64,000 nucleotides of DNA from an uncultured Lachnospiraceae bacterium (GTDB taxonomy: Bacteria; Bacillota; Clostridia; Lachnospirales; Lachnospiraceae), in assembly GCA_900548905.1 (NCBI GenBank), contig URMK01000030.1, positions 11,014 to 75,013 of the forward strand, given 5' to 3'. The translations under genes were made by a program, and so were the position numbers. This document shows positions 29,085-37,754 of the stretch, piece after piece (the stretch's first letter is position 1; every line of letters begins with the position of its first letter). The notes under the pieces were generated by a model that ran no database searches, had not been told where the DNA came from, and saw only the letters and a list, made by a program, of their open reading frames with translations.

Positions 29085-29129
29085 GCAGAATAATGAAATG
29101 GCTGCTGCCTTTTATTATTCTGCTTTTTT
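29085..29129 (+). terminator. Rho-independent terminator of spoVAC
   Basis: GCAGAATAAT pairs with ATTATTCTGC across a 19-base loop and is followed by TTTTTT. Confidence 0.75.
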
Positions 29130-29228
29130 CTGTTTTTATTTCACGAAAAGGAATTACAGGAAGAAGTGGCATATGGCGGAAAGGCATGGTAGAATAACGG
29201 TAAACCACGAAGACAGGAAAAGGATAAA

Positions 29229-30245
29229 ATGGAACCCTATTATTACACCCGGATGAACAAGTTACAGCAGAGCGCATACTATGACATGAAAGCGGGACTC
29301 CGGTCAATGGCCCCGCTTTTTACGGTTCCCAAACTGGAAAACCGGGAACTGGGCGACCTATTTTTCCGGCTCCGCCTGGACTGCCCGGACATTTTTTATG
29401 CCTCCGGCTTTCATTACCGTTTTTATCCGGAATCCAATAAGGTGGAAATGATTCCGGAATATCTGTTTGATAAAGCAAAGATTACAGAGCACCAAAAGGC
29501 GCTGGAATCCCGGATAGCAAAGCTGGTGCGGCCCGCTCAGAATATGACGGAATGGGAGAAGGAGCTTTATATCCACGATTTTATCTGTTCGTCAGTCCGT
29601 TATGACAAGCTGAAAAAAGCCTATTCCCATGAAATCATCGGCCCGCTGGGGCAGGGGGTGGGAGTATGTGAAGGGATAGCCAAGACCGTAAAGGTGCTGT
29701 GCGATGCCCTCGGGATCTGGTGTATGATCGCCGTTTCCGAAGCAAATCCGGAGAAAAGTATCAAGTACCGCCATGCCTGGAATGTCGTCAGAATCGGAGG
29801 AACCTATTATCATCTGGACGCCACCTTCGACAATACGCTGGGTGACAGGGACGCTGTACGGTATGATTATTTTAATCTGGATGATACCCGGCTTTTCCGG
29901 GATCACGAACCTGTCATGTATAAGACACCGTCCTGTACAGACAATGGTTCTTCTTACTACATAACCAAAAAGCTTTCCTTTACGAAAATAGAAGATGTGG
30001 AAAAACGGGCCATACAAGCCGCCAAAAAGAATAAAATGCTTACCTTTCATTGGCGGGGCGGGTACCTTACCCGGGAGAAGCTTTCCGAGCTTCTGCAGAT
30101 GCTGGAACACACGGCGCAGGAAAAAGGGAAGTATGCCAGGATCCATGTGAACATGGCCCAGGCCGTCCTGTCCGTCCGGTTTGCAGAGGAGGTGACGGAC
30201 GAAGAGCTGGTGATGGAAGATGCCAATGAAGGGGAGCGGCAATAA
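29229..30245 (+). CDS. Transglutaminase-fold domain protein
   Basis: 338 residues. A transglutaminase-like cysteine protease core is visible with the triad Cys147 (GVGVCEGIAKT), His182 (KYRHAWNVV) and Asp197 (YYHLDATFDN). The order and spacing fit the family. No signal peptide or membrane segment, so cytoplasmic or released by another route. Relatives act as peptidases or amidases; the substrate is unknown. It ends against the MATE gene, with a terminator that serves the opposite strand. Confidence 0.82.
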   Translation: MEPYYYTRMNKLQQSAYYDMKAGLRSMAPLFTVPKLENRELGDLFFRLRLDCPDIFYASGFHYRFYPESNKVEMIPEYLFDKAKITEHQKALESRIAKLVRPAQNMTEWEKELYIHDFICSSVRYDKLKKAYSHEIIGPLGQGVGVCEGIAKTVKVLCDALGIWCMIAVSEANPEKSIKYRHAWNVVRIGGTYYHLDATFDNTLGDRDAVRYDYFNLDDTRLFRDHEPVMYKTPSCTDNGSSYYITKKLSFTKIEDVEKRAIQAAKKNKMLTFHWRGGYLTREKLSELLQMLEHTAQEKGKYARIHVNMAQAVLSVRFAEEVTDEELVMEDANEGERQ

Positions 30246-30286
30246 AAAAACGCATGGCCCGAGAAAGAACCTCTGTAGGCCATGCG
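30244..30286 (-). terminator. Rho-independent terminator of the MATE gene
   Basis: CGCATGGCC and GGCCATGCG form the stem; on the minus strand it runs into seven T. It overlaps the last bases of the convergent transglutaminase gene. Confidence 0.8.
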
Positions 30287-30297
30287 CTCTGTTACTA

Positions 30298-31686
30298 TCA
30301 GTCCTGAACCGTATTTTCAGAAAACAGGTTATCCCTTGTAATATTATTCAGCCATTTCCCGCTCTTGTAATGCCTGAACACCCACGGCCATTTCACGAAT
30401 TCGTCCGTACACAGCAGGAAATAGACCCACATGACGGGAAGCTTGAACACAAAGGCCGCAATAAAGCCAAGGGGAACGGCATAACACCACATATCGATGG
30501 TATCGCAGAAAAAGCCGAACCGGCTGTCCCCTCCCGCCCGGAAAACGCCGGCTATCAGGGTGGTATTGACGGCGGCGCCCATGACATAATAGGTATTGAT
30601 GAGCAGCATATATTTCAGATAATGCATGGCTGTTTCGGAAAGAGAAGCATATTTCAGCACAAAGGGAGTGATGGCAAGAATCAGAAGGCCGCCCAGCGCG
30701 CCGCTTATGACAGTAAGCTTCATGAGTTTTTTTGCGTCCTCTTTGGCATCCTCCAGCCGGTTTTCCCCGATTACCTTTCCCAGAAGAATCCCGCCCGCGC
30801 TGGCTATGCCGAAGCAGAGGATGGTACCGAAGTTACGGACCACGATGACAAAGGAGTTGGCGGCCACCGCATCGGTGCCAAGATGGCCGATGATGATGGA
30901 ATAAGTGGAAAACGCCACGCCCCAGATAACATCATTGCCCAGGGCCGGCAGGGAAAGCCGGACAAAATCCTGGAACAGCAGTTTGTTCCGTAGGAACATA
31001 TAACGGAAATTAAGCTTGATATCTTTGCTGAAAAAGGAAACAAAGAAACAGCAGATCAATTCGATGACACGGGAGGCGGCGGTTGCAAGGGCCACCCCTG
31101 TGACGCCCAGCTTCGGCGCGCCGAACAGGCCGAAGATAAAAACGGCGTTTAAGATAATGTTCAGGGAAAAGGCAAGCACATTGAGCGCCATACTGACCGT
31201 AACCCTTCCGATGCTCCGCAGCACAGCCAGGTATACCTCGGTGATACCCCAGCACAGATAGGTCACACTCATGAAACGCAGATAAGAAGCCCCCAGCGTA
31301 ATGAGTTCCGTATCATTGGTGAAAATCTTCATCATAAGCTCCGGAATCAGCAGGGCGGCGGAAGAAAAGGCCAGGGAAATTACGAGGGAAAAACGCAGGG
31401 CAATCCCTTCCACTACCTGGATGGCGCGCATATCCCCTTTCCCGAAATACTGGGCGCACAGCATGGTGGCGCCTGTGCCAAGGCCGTAATAAACCATGAA
31501 CAGGATATTGGCGTACTGGGACGCCAGGGAAACCGCGGATATGGATGACTGGCCCACATAGTTGAGCATGACAATATCAGCGGAACTGACGGCGGCGCTC
31601 AGCAGGTTCTGGATGACAATAGGAAGCACCAGTTTGAAAATCTGCCTGTAGAAGCCGGTACTGTCGGCAAAAAGTTTCTTATGCAT
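30298..31686 (-). CDS. MATE-family multidrug/Na+ antiporter
   Basis: 462 residues from ATG 31686, preceded by GGGGGA. Twelve membrane segments in two homologous halves are expected; typical MATE stretches are FKLVLPIVIQNLLSAAVSSADIVMLNYVG and, in the second half, a similar FVRLSLPALGNDVIWGVAF segment. Known members export cationic or aromatic compounds using Na+ or H+ gradients. No regulator is adjacent and the substrate is unknown. Confidence 0.92.
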   Translation of the reverse strand: MHKKLFADSTGFYRQIFKLVLPIVIQNLLSAAVSSADIVMLNYVGQSSISAVSLASQYANILFMVYYGLGTGATMLCAQYFGKGDMRAIQVVEGIALRFSLVISLAFSSAALLIPELMMKIFTNDTELITLGASYLRFMSVTYLCWGITEVYLAVLRSIGRVTVSMALNVLAFSLNIILNAVFIFGLFGAPKLGVTGVALATAASRVIELICCFFVSFFSKDIKLNFRYMFLRNKLLFQDFVRLSLPALGNDVIWGVAFSTYSIIIGHLGTDAVAANSFVIVVRNFGTILCFGIASAGGILLGKVIGENRLEDAKEDAKKLMKLTVISGALGGLLILAITPFVLKYASLSETAMHYLKYMLLINTYYVMGAAVNTTLIAGVFRAGGDSRFGFFCDTIDMWCYAVPLGFIAAFVFKLPVMWVYFLLCTDEFVKWPWVFRHYKSGKWLNNITRDNLFSENTVQD

Positions 31687-32042
31687 ATGTAAAATCCCCC
31701 TTCGTATAAGAAGCACCCTGCCTGCGGCAGAATGCTTCTTTCATTATACAACGAAAGGGATGGATATGCTATATCATTCACAAAGGAATCTCTGTCACTT
31801 TATATGGTTAGGGAATATAAAGACATAAAATATTATTGTTTTCCAGACGGTATTATGTTAGTATAAAAATAAGCATAAATTTCTATGAATCTGGGCGATA
31901 CGCCATCTTACTTCTATCTTTATTCAGAGACTCTATGCTTACAATCCATTTAAACAGGCAGGGAGTCAGATGGAAGAAAAGGTGCGGAACATTTTCTTTA
32001 AGCTGCTTCCTGCGTACAATTGCAGAAAGAAAGGAGCAGTTT
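31687..32042. other. Divergent intergenic region
   Basis: About 356 bp between the MATE gene and the Rpn-type gene. It is AT-rich and holds one possible plus-strand promoter, TTGTTT at 31836 and TAGTAT at 31859 with 17 bp between. The frame of the downstream gene is open from 31836, but there is no ribosome site before 32043. No repeat or RNA gene seen. Confidence 0.4.
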
Positions 32043-33017
32043 ATGGGAGAAACGGAAAAAGAACTGCATGTGGTTAGAAACCACAAAGACACTGTGTTCC
32101 GATTGCTTTATAAGGACAAGGGGAATCTTCTTGAGCTTTACAATGCTTTAAACGGGACGGATTACAGGCAAGCGGAGGAACTGGAAATCTGTACGCTGGA
32201 AAATGCCATCTATATGGGGATCAAAAACGATGTTTCGTTTTTGTTTGATTCAGAAATGAACCTTTATGAACATCAGGCGTCATTTAATCCGAATATGCCG
32301 CTGCGGGATCTCATTTATGTGGCAAAACAGATGGAAAAGTATATGGCTATGGACACTTTGTATTCCAGTAAATTGCTGAAAATACCGGTTCCTCGTTTTG
32401 TAGTGTTTTATAACGGGACGGATAAACACCCGGAGCGCAAGCTGTTAAAGCTGTCAGATGCATATGAAAAAGAAGTGACGGTTCCGGAACTGGAGTTAAA
32501 GGTGCTGATGCTTAACATCAACCTGGGGAATAACCGGGAGTTGATGCAGAAATGCAAAACGCTGAAGGAATACTGTATGTTTGTGGAAAATATACGGAAA
32601 TATGCTGCCAGCATGAAAATTGAGGATGCGGTGGAAACGGCGGTCAGGGAATGTATTCAGAAAGATATTCTGGCGGAATTTTTAACCGTACAGAAAGCGG
32701 AGGTTATAGCTATGTCTATTTTTGAATATAACGAAGCAGAGGAAATGAAAAAAATACGTGCTGCTGAATTCGATGTCGGATGGGATGCGGGGATGGCAAA
32801 AGGAAAAGAAGCGGGATTAGAAGCGGGTTTAGCAGCAGGAAAAGCAGCAGGAAAAGCAGAGGATGTTCTGGTATTGTTGGAAGAACTGGGCGAAGTCCCG
32901 GAGAATCTGCGTGCCGTAATCCTTAATGAATCTGATTTGGAACTTCTGAAAAAATGGCTCAGGGAGGCTGCAAAAGCGGATACAATACAGCGTTTTTTGG
33001 ATGAGACAGGTCTGTAA
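32043..33017 (+). CDS. Rpn-type PD-(D/E)XK nuclease family protein
   Basis: 324 residues from ATG 32043, preceded by AAAGGAG. The pattern matches Rpn/transposase_31-type proteins: KDTVFRLLYKDKGNLLELYNALNGTDY at the start, the nuclease core NDVSFLF followed by YEHQAS (Asp and Glu-x-Gln), and FVVFYNG. Rpn proteins of E. coli are DNA endonucleases that promote RecA-independent recombination. The C-terminal region has the common AGLEAGLAAGKAAGKA low-complexity stretch. This gut-bacterial subgroup is abundant and its role in the cell is unclear. Confidence 0.82.
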   Translation: MGETEKELHVVRNHKDTVFRLLYKDKGNLLELYNALNGTDYRQAEELEICTLENAIYMGIKNDVSFLFDSEMNLYEHQASFNPNMPLRDLIYVAKQMEKYMAMDTLYSSKLLKIPVPRFVVFYNGTDKHPERKLLKLSDAYEKEVTVPELELKVLMLNINLGNNRELMQKCKTLKEYCMFVENIRKYAASMKIEDAVETAVRECIQKDILAEFLTVQKAEVIAMSIFEYNEAEEMKKIRAAEFDVGWDAGMAKGKEAGLEAGLAAGKAAGKAEDVLVLLEELGEVPENLRAVILNESDLELLKKWLREAAKADTIQRFLDETGL

Positions 33018-33067
33018 TGACTTCCGGGGACCGGGGCATACTGTGGGTTTGGGCGGATATGTGCAGG

Positions 33068-33760
33068 CTAATTGGGCCTGTTCTTAATTATCAGCTCCAA
33101 CAGATGAAGATCCTCTGCGCTGGTAATGATCTCGGATATGGATTTCTTTTTAAACTTATGCAGGATACTGTGTATCTGTGATTTGACGGTTGACATTTCC
33201 ACATGTCGTATCGCGCAGATATCTGCCCGGGTATGGCCGGAGGAGAGCAGATACAGGGTATCCAGTTCCGTTACGGTGAGAGAGGAAAGCAGATTCAGTA
33301 TATAAAGAAAGCTGGTTTCGTAGGTCTTTACCCGTTTGAATTCACTGCGGATTTTACCTGCAATTTCGGGACGGATGGGGGAGCGGCCTTCATAGGCGGC
33401 TTTCACGCCGGCGATGATTTCCTCGTTGGAGGAATTTTTGAGCATATAATCACATACACCCAGCTGAAATGCCGAAAAAATCAGTTCATCGTCCTCATAA
33501 ACCGTAAGGATTATGATTCTGATATCAGGCAGGGAGGCGAGGATTTCCCGGGAGGCGCGGATTCCGGCATCTTTTGTTTCCATTTCGATATCCATGAGTA
33601 TGATATCCGGAGGGGAAGCCAGGGCGGCGGCGACAGCCTGTGTCCCGCTGCTTACGCTGCCAACGAGTTCAATCTCAGGGCACCGGCCCAGATAATACAC
33701 ATATTTTTCCCGGATTGGCTGCAAGTCCTCTGCTATGAGGACTTTTATTTTATTTTCCAT
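33068..33760 (-). CDS. Response regulator, REC plus LuxR-type HTH
   Basis: 230 residues. Receiver domain (about 5-125) with the phosphoacceptor Asp in IILMDIEME, acidic LIAEDL and the YMLKNSS lysine; C-terminal LuxR-type helix-turn-helix (TVTELDTLYLLSSGHTRADICAI). Its start overlaps the end of the kinase gene by 11 bp, so they are cotranslated as a pair. The target genes are not evident; the AraC and transporter genes next door are candidates. Confidence 0.9.
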   Translation of the reverse strand: MENKIKVLIAEDLQPIREKYVYYLGRCPEIELVGSVSSGTQAVAAALASPPDIILMDIEMETKDAGIRASREILASLPDIRIIILTVYEDDELIFSAFQLGVCDYMLKNSSNEEIIAGVKAAYEGRSPIRPEIAGKIRSEFKRVKTYETSFLYILNLLSSLTVTELDTLYLLSSGHTRADICAIRHVEMSTVKSQIHSILHKFKKKSISEIITSAEDLHLLELIIKNRPN

Positions 33761-35297
33761 TTATTTTCCTCTTTTCGGTGAAAATCTGTGTGATTTTAGG
33801 AAGGAGTATCTGGAAGGAGGTTCCTTTTCCCAGTGTGCTGCGCACTTCGATTTTTCCTTCATGCGCCTGGATAATACGGTAGGTCAGTGACAGGCCGATG
33901 CCCCAGTGCCTGGCGGTGGGTTTGGAGGAAAAGAAGGGGGTGAATATCTTTTTTATGTTATTTTCCGATATCCCGGTCCCCGTATCCTGTATTTCCAGAA
34001 GGATCCAGTCATCCGTATAGCGCAGGTTGACGGTGAGGGTACGTTCCGCCGGGATTCCGGCGCTTTCCTCTTTTGCTGCCATGGCATCCATGGCGTTTCC
34101 TATGATGTTTGTGAGCGCCTGCTCCAGATAGACCGGATCGGCCAGCGCAAGCACAGGGTATTCGGCGAAATTCTTCCTGATTTCAATCCCGGCGGTTTCT
34201 GCGCAGAAAGGCGAGAGGACCTTCTCCAGCAAATCCTTCAAATCAATATCAATCAAATGAAGTTCGCTTGTTTTCGTGTTCTTATGAATTTCATCGATGC
34301 GGGAATACAGTTTTTCACAACGGTCCTTTGCATCCTGTAATGCTTTCTCCGGATTTGCAGCGGCAGGTAGAAGTTCCAGTCCGGACTGAATGGCAAGCAG
34401 TTCGTTTTTTATGTAATGACAGAATACTTTGGAGGTAGTTTCCGTCGCATCTATCTGCTTGGAGATTTCAAAGGCTTCCGCGTTGATTTGATGGCTGATA
34501 TGGGTGAGCCGGTACAGGCTATAGCATATCAGCAGCAGAAAGACGATAAAAATAAAAGGAAATATGTTGTAAAAAACAACGCTGTTTCCAAGGTTAATAT
34601 ACCAGAAATAGTAGGACTGCGCAATTTTGGAGATACGCAGCAGAAAAGAGGGAGTCCGGGAAATAAAGGTGAAATACAGGGTGCTCAGGGTGAAAAAGCA
34701 GACTGTCATAAGAAGGAAATTATACCGGATCAGCTGGATGCGCGGCGAGTGGTAAAAAGAAACCAACAGCATAAGCACACTGAGCAGGACCAGCAGGTTG
34801 TTGCCGGAACGGGTGAGGATATAGATGATATTTTCAGCATCATAAAACTGTCTGGAACCTAGAAAGGCGGGATACAAAAAATAGTAGCAGCGTATATTGA
34901 GGGCAGGATCGTAGATAAGAAGCTGAAGCAGGAGGTAAATCCAGATAGCGGTTTTGGCGCGCCGTATGGTTTTTACCGTAAAAGGGGTATGGAAGTTCAG
35001 GGCGAAACAGACACTGGCAAGCACAATGCTGAGACTGGCGATGTTAATGAGCCTGATTACATTAAAGCGGGAGATGGGGAGGAAAAACAGATAACGCCAT
35101 AACGGATCCGGCAGATAAAAGTAGTTTTTTATCACATTATAGTAATACGCATCCCTGGAATAATAAATCATCATACTGAAAATGGCAAAAAAATAGGCGA
35201 CCAGGACAAGGGTGAACGGAATGGTATGCCTTTCCCTGTGATGCTGGTACAGCATGAAAATAATAATAAAAAGCAGAATGAAAAGTACGTAAAACAT
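33750..35297 (-). CDS. Membrane sensor histidine kinase
   Basis: 515 residues from ATG 35297 (GGGGGAAGG upstream); the frame extends to 35399 but without a ribosome site. The N-terminal half is almost entirely hydrophobic with about eight membrane helices. The cytoplasmic half has a degenerate H box with His294 (CHYIKNELLAIQSGLE) and a HATPase domain (NIIGNAMDAM, DTGTGI, GIGLSLTYRI). The H-x-x-K-N-E pattern is that of GHKL-type kinases. It phosphorylates the LuxR-type regulator; signal unknown. Confidence 0.87.
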   Translation of the reverse strand: MFYVLFILLFIIIFMLYQHHRERHTIPFTLVLVAYFFAIFSMMIYYSRDAYYYNVIKNYFYLPDPLWRYLFFLPISRFNVIRLINIASLSIVLASVCFALNFHTPFTVKTIRRAKTAIWIYLLLQLLIYDPALNIRCYYFLYPAFLGSRQFYDAENIIYILTRSGNNLLVLLSVLMLLVSFYHSPRIQLIRYNFLLMTVCFFTLSTLYFTFISRTPSFLLRISKIAQSYYFWYINLGNSVVFYNIFPFIFIVFLLLICYSLYRLTHISHQINAEAFEISKQIDATETTSKVFCHYIKNELLAIQSGLELLPAAANPEKALQDAKDRCEKLYSRIDEIHKNTKTSELHLIDIDLKDLLEKVLSPFCAETAGIEIRKNFAEYPVLALADPVYLEQALTNIIGNAMDAMAAKEESAGIPAERTLTVNLRYTDDWILLEIQDTGTGISENNIKKIFTPFFSSKPTARHWGIGLSLTYRIIQAHEGKIEVRSTLGKGTSFQILLPKITQIFTEKRKINGK

Positions 35298-35405
35298 AGT
35301 GCCTTCCCCCCTATAAAGGCCGGTGAGATACCGGCTGTCTGCAGCGGCGTATCCGGATATTTCCGCATACCGGCCCTCCTGCCTGTTGGATGACAACATC
35401 CGGGT

Positions 35406-36260
35406 TCACCGGGTTTTGGCCCGCAGGCGCCTGCGGTAGGCAGTGGGCGTTTCGCCCGTCTGCTCCCGGAACAGACGGGTGAAATAGTTATAATCCGGGA
35501 TCCCGACTTGGCCGGCCAGCGTACCGACCGGTAAATCGGTGCGTTCCAGAAGCTGCCGGGCTTTCTCCATGCGGGCTTCCCGGATCAGATCGCCTGCCGT
35601 ACAGCCATATTGCTTTTTAACCTGGGAACAGAGCGTGGTTCTCCCCACACCCAGAGCGTCGCACATCCGTTCCAGGGAAAGCGGCTCCTCCAGGTGTGCC
35701 GCAATATACTGCCTGGCCCGGCGGGGAAGGCTTTCGCATTGCAGCCGGATACTGTCCTCCAGCCAGACGGAAACGGCGCAGGCCTGCAGCACCCGGGCGC
35801 AGGCCAGAATATGCGCTTCCTCCGCCAGAGGAAGGCAGTCATAAGCCGACTGAAGAATTTCCGGGCGGATTCCCTTCTCTGTGAGTGCGTGGATTACCTT
35901 GCGGCATTGCCCCTGGGGGACTGCCGTTCGGCGCATCTGCCCGAACATCAGGAAACCAAGGATTTCCCCGCCGTTGCAGATGGGGGCGGCGGCCTCCGTA
36001 AGGCCTGCGTGGCATGGATAGATATGGATTTCACCGGGATTCTTTTCCCTGGATTGTTCCAGTGCGGTGCGGTCACAGGCCAGGCAGCGTTCCAGTCCTT
36101 CCGGAAGGGAACGGATAAGCTTGCAGAAACCGCTGAGGTTAACCGGGTATGCGGCCACTTCTCTGCAGGCCAGATCAAACACTCCCACCCGCAGGCCGGT
36201 AATGGTGTGGAAATCCCGGAGAAGCGGGAGCAGCCGCTTTTTATCAAAGACAATTTCCAT
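35406..36260 (-). CDS. PocR-domain AraC-family regulator
   Basis: 284 residues. The N-terminal 150 or so residues form a PocR sensory domain (FHTITGLRVGVFD, LPEGLERCLACDRTAL, CHAGLTEAAAPI, GFLMFGQMR), which in known members binds small organic ligands or a metal through its cysteines. The C-terminal AraC domain is complete (YNYFTRLFREQTGETPTAYRR). It is divergent from the UroD-family gene and sugar transporter, 288 bp away, and is their likely regulator. Confidence 0.9.
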   Translation of the reverse strand: MEIVFDKKRLLPLLRDFHTITGLRVGVFDLACREVAAYPVNLSGFCKLIRSLPEGLERCLACDRTALEQSREKNPGEIHIYPCHAGLTEAAAPICNGGEILGFLMFGQMRRTAVPQGQCRKVIHALTEKGIRPEILQSAYDCLPLAEEAHILACARVLQACAVSVWLEDSIRLQCESLPRRARQYIAAHLEEPLSLERMCDALGVGRTTLCSQVKKQYGCTAGDLIREARMEKARQLLERTDLPVGTLAGQVGIPDYNYFTRLFREQTGETPTAYRRRLRAKTR

Positions 36261-36390
36261 GATGCCCTCCCCATATATGGTGGTAAAATAGTCCGCTGTT
36301 GAACGATTATGCTAATAATAGCACAATTGCCTCTATTATGCAAAAAAAGGCTCTGGTAAAATAAAAAAAGGTGAAGTTTGGGTTACTGTT

Positions 36391-36445
36391 CATTCAGTAC
36401 TGTGCATTTACTGCACAGTACGTGAGAAAGTGATTCAAGAGTGCA
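36391..36445 (+). repeat. Dispersed hairpin element, copy 2
   Basis: GTACTGTGCA (36397-36406), loop TTTAC, TGCACAGTAC (36412-36421): a perfect 10-bp stem, then GTGAGAAAGTGATTCAAGAG and TGCA. Matches copy 1 at 9398 in inverse orientation. It lies between the regulator and the UroD-family gene. Confidence 0.8.
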
Positions 36446-36548
36446 TAAATCTCATCGCCGCAGGCGATTTTAAATGGATTTATGCCGGGCAGAGGCTATA
36501 ACATACTGGCAGGCAAAAACACAGCATACAGAAGGGAGCAGATTTATT

Positions 36549-37568
36549 ATGACACAAAGAGAATTAGTTATCGCAGCATTGAACCATGAAGAAACCACAC
36601 CGGTTCCCTATCATATTGATTTTACAGGGCAGTCGCTGGAGCAGCTGATTGCTTATACGGGGAATCCGGATATTGAAGCGCAGCTGGGCGTGTGTATGAA
36701 TTATATCCAGTATTGGGGCTGGCCTGCGGAGATCGACGGGCGTCCCGGCTATTTCCGGGATGAATTCGGCGTTGTGTGGAACCGGAACGGGGCTGATAAG
36801 GATATCGGCGTGGTGGAGAAGCCGCAGATAGAGGATCTGGAGGAATGTGATTATACCTTCCCTGTATGTGATGAGGCGAGGCTGCGGCGGGAATATGAGG
36901 AGCTTGTGGCGGGCAGGGGAGAGCGGTTCACGATGGCCGGTTTCGGGTTTTCCATGTTTGAAAGATCCTGGTCTTTGATGGGGATGGAAAATGTGCTTAT
37001 GAGCATGATTACCTGCCCCAAGGAACTGGAAATGCTGTATGATCAAATCTGTGATTATTTTTGCCGCCTTGTGGATATTGCGCTGGAATACGATATCGAC
37101 GGTGTATATTTCGGAGATGACTGGGGCCAGCAGAAGGGGCTTATCATGGGGCCGGATCACTGGCGCCGTTTCATCAAGCCCAGAATGGCCCGTCTGTATG
37201 ATCGTGTCAAAAAGAAGGGCAAGTATATTGTGCAGCATTCCTGCGGGGATTGTCATGAAATTTTTCCGGATTTAATCGAGATCGGACTGGACTGTTATCA
37301 GACGTTCCAGCCGGAAATTTATGATATTGGGAAAATGAAGGCCCTGTACGGCGGAAAGCTGGCCTTCTGGGGCGGTGTGTCCACCCAGCAGTGCCTTCCC
37401 TATGCGTCGCCGGAGGGTGTCAGGGCGGAGGCCGTGCGCGTTATTAAGACGCTGCGAAGCAACGGCGGTCTGATTATTGCACCCACCCATGCGCTGCCTT
37501 TTGACGTACCTCCGGAAAATATCCTGGCTCTGCTGGATGTATTCCGGAATCAGGAACAGTATTTATAA
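36549..37568 (+). CDS. Uroporphyrinogen decarboxylase-family protein (methyltransferase-like)
   Basis: 339 residues from ATG 36549, with AAGGGAG upstream. The UroD-type TIM barrel is recognisable (TQRELVIAALNHEE, FGDDWGQQKGLIMGPDHWRRF, VQHSCGDCHEIFPDLIEIGLD, GLIIAPTHALPFDVPPENILALLD). True UroD enzymes serve heme synthesis, but this branch is closer to corrinoid methyltransferases (MtaA-like) and to uncharacterised UroD-like genes found with sugar transporters. No corrinoid protein gene is nearby, so the methyl transfer role is not supported by context. The gene sits in front of a CUT1 transporter and has its own terminator. Confidence 0.8.
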   Translation: MTQRELVIAALNHEETTPVPYHIDFTGQSLEQLIAYTGNPDIEAQLGVCMNYIQYWGWPAEIDGRPGYFRDEFGVVWNRNGADKDIGVVEKPQIEDLEECDYTFPVCDEARLRREYEELVAGRGERFTMAGFGFSMFERSWSLMGMENVLMSMITCPKELEMLYDQICDYFCRLVDIALEYDIDGVYFGDDWGQQKGLIMGPDHWRRFIKPRMARLYDRVKKKGKYIVQHSCGDCHEIFPDLIEIGLDCYQTFQPEIYDIGKMKALYGGKLAFWGGVSTQQCLPYASPEGVRAEAVRVIKTLRSNGGLIIAPTHALPFDVPPENILALLDVFRNQEQYL

Positions 37569-37596
37569 AAAATGCAAACCTCGCATCCCAAAGCAG

Positions 37597-37637
37597 AAAA
37601 GGTCCCGGGAATTACATCCGGTACCTTTTCTTTTTTG
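37597..37637 (+). terminator. Terminator of the UroD-family gene
   Basis: AAAGGTCCCGG pairs imperfectly with CCGGTACCTTTT and is followed by CTTTTTT. Confidence 0.7.
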
Positions 37638-37672
37638 TGCAATCCTCCTAAAAGTTTATGAAATTTCAACCT

Positions 37673-37700
37673 TTGCACTGGTTGTGTATACATATATACT
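37673..37700 (+). promoter_or_regulatory. Predicted sigma-A promoter of the transporter operon
   Basis: TTGCAC at 37673-37678 and TATACT at 37695-37700 with 16 bp between, 54 bp upstream of the lipoprotein start. Confidence 0.6.
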
Positions 37701-37754
37701 AAGACATGTCAGCGAAATCTACGACAAATAAGTAGTGATAAGGGAGGAAAAAGT

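Noticed and set aside
32043..33017. Insertion sequence at the Rpn-type gene
   Set aside because: No terminal inverted repeats or target duplication are visible around it; many such genes are stand-alone.
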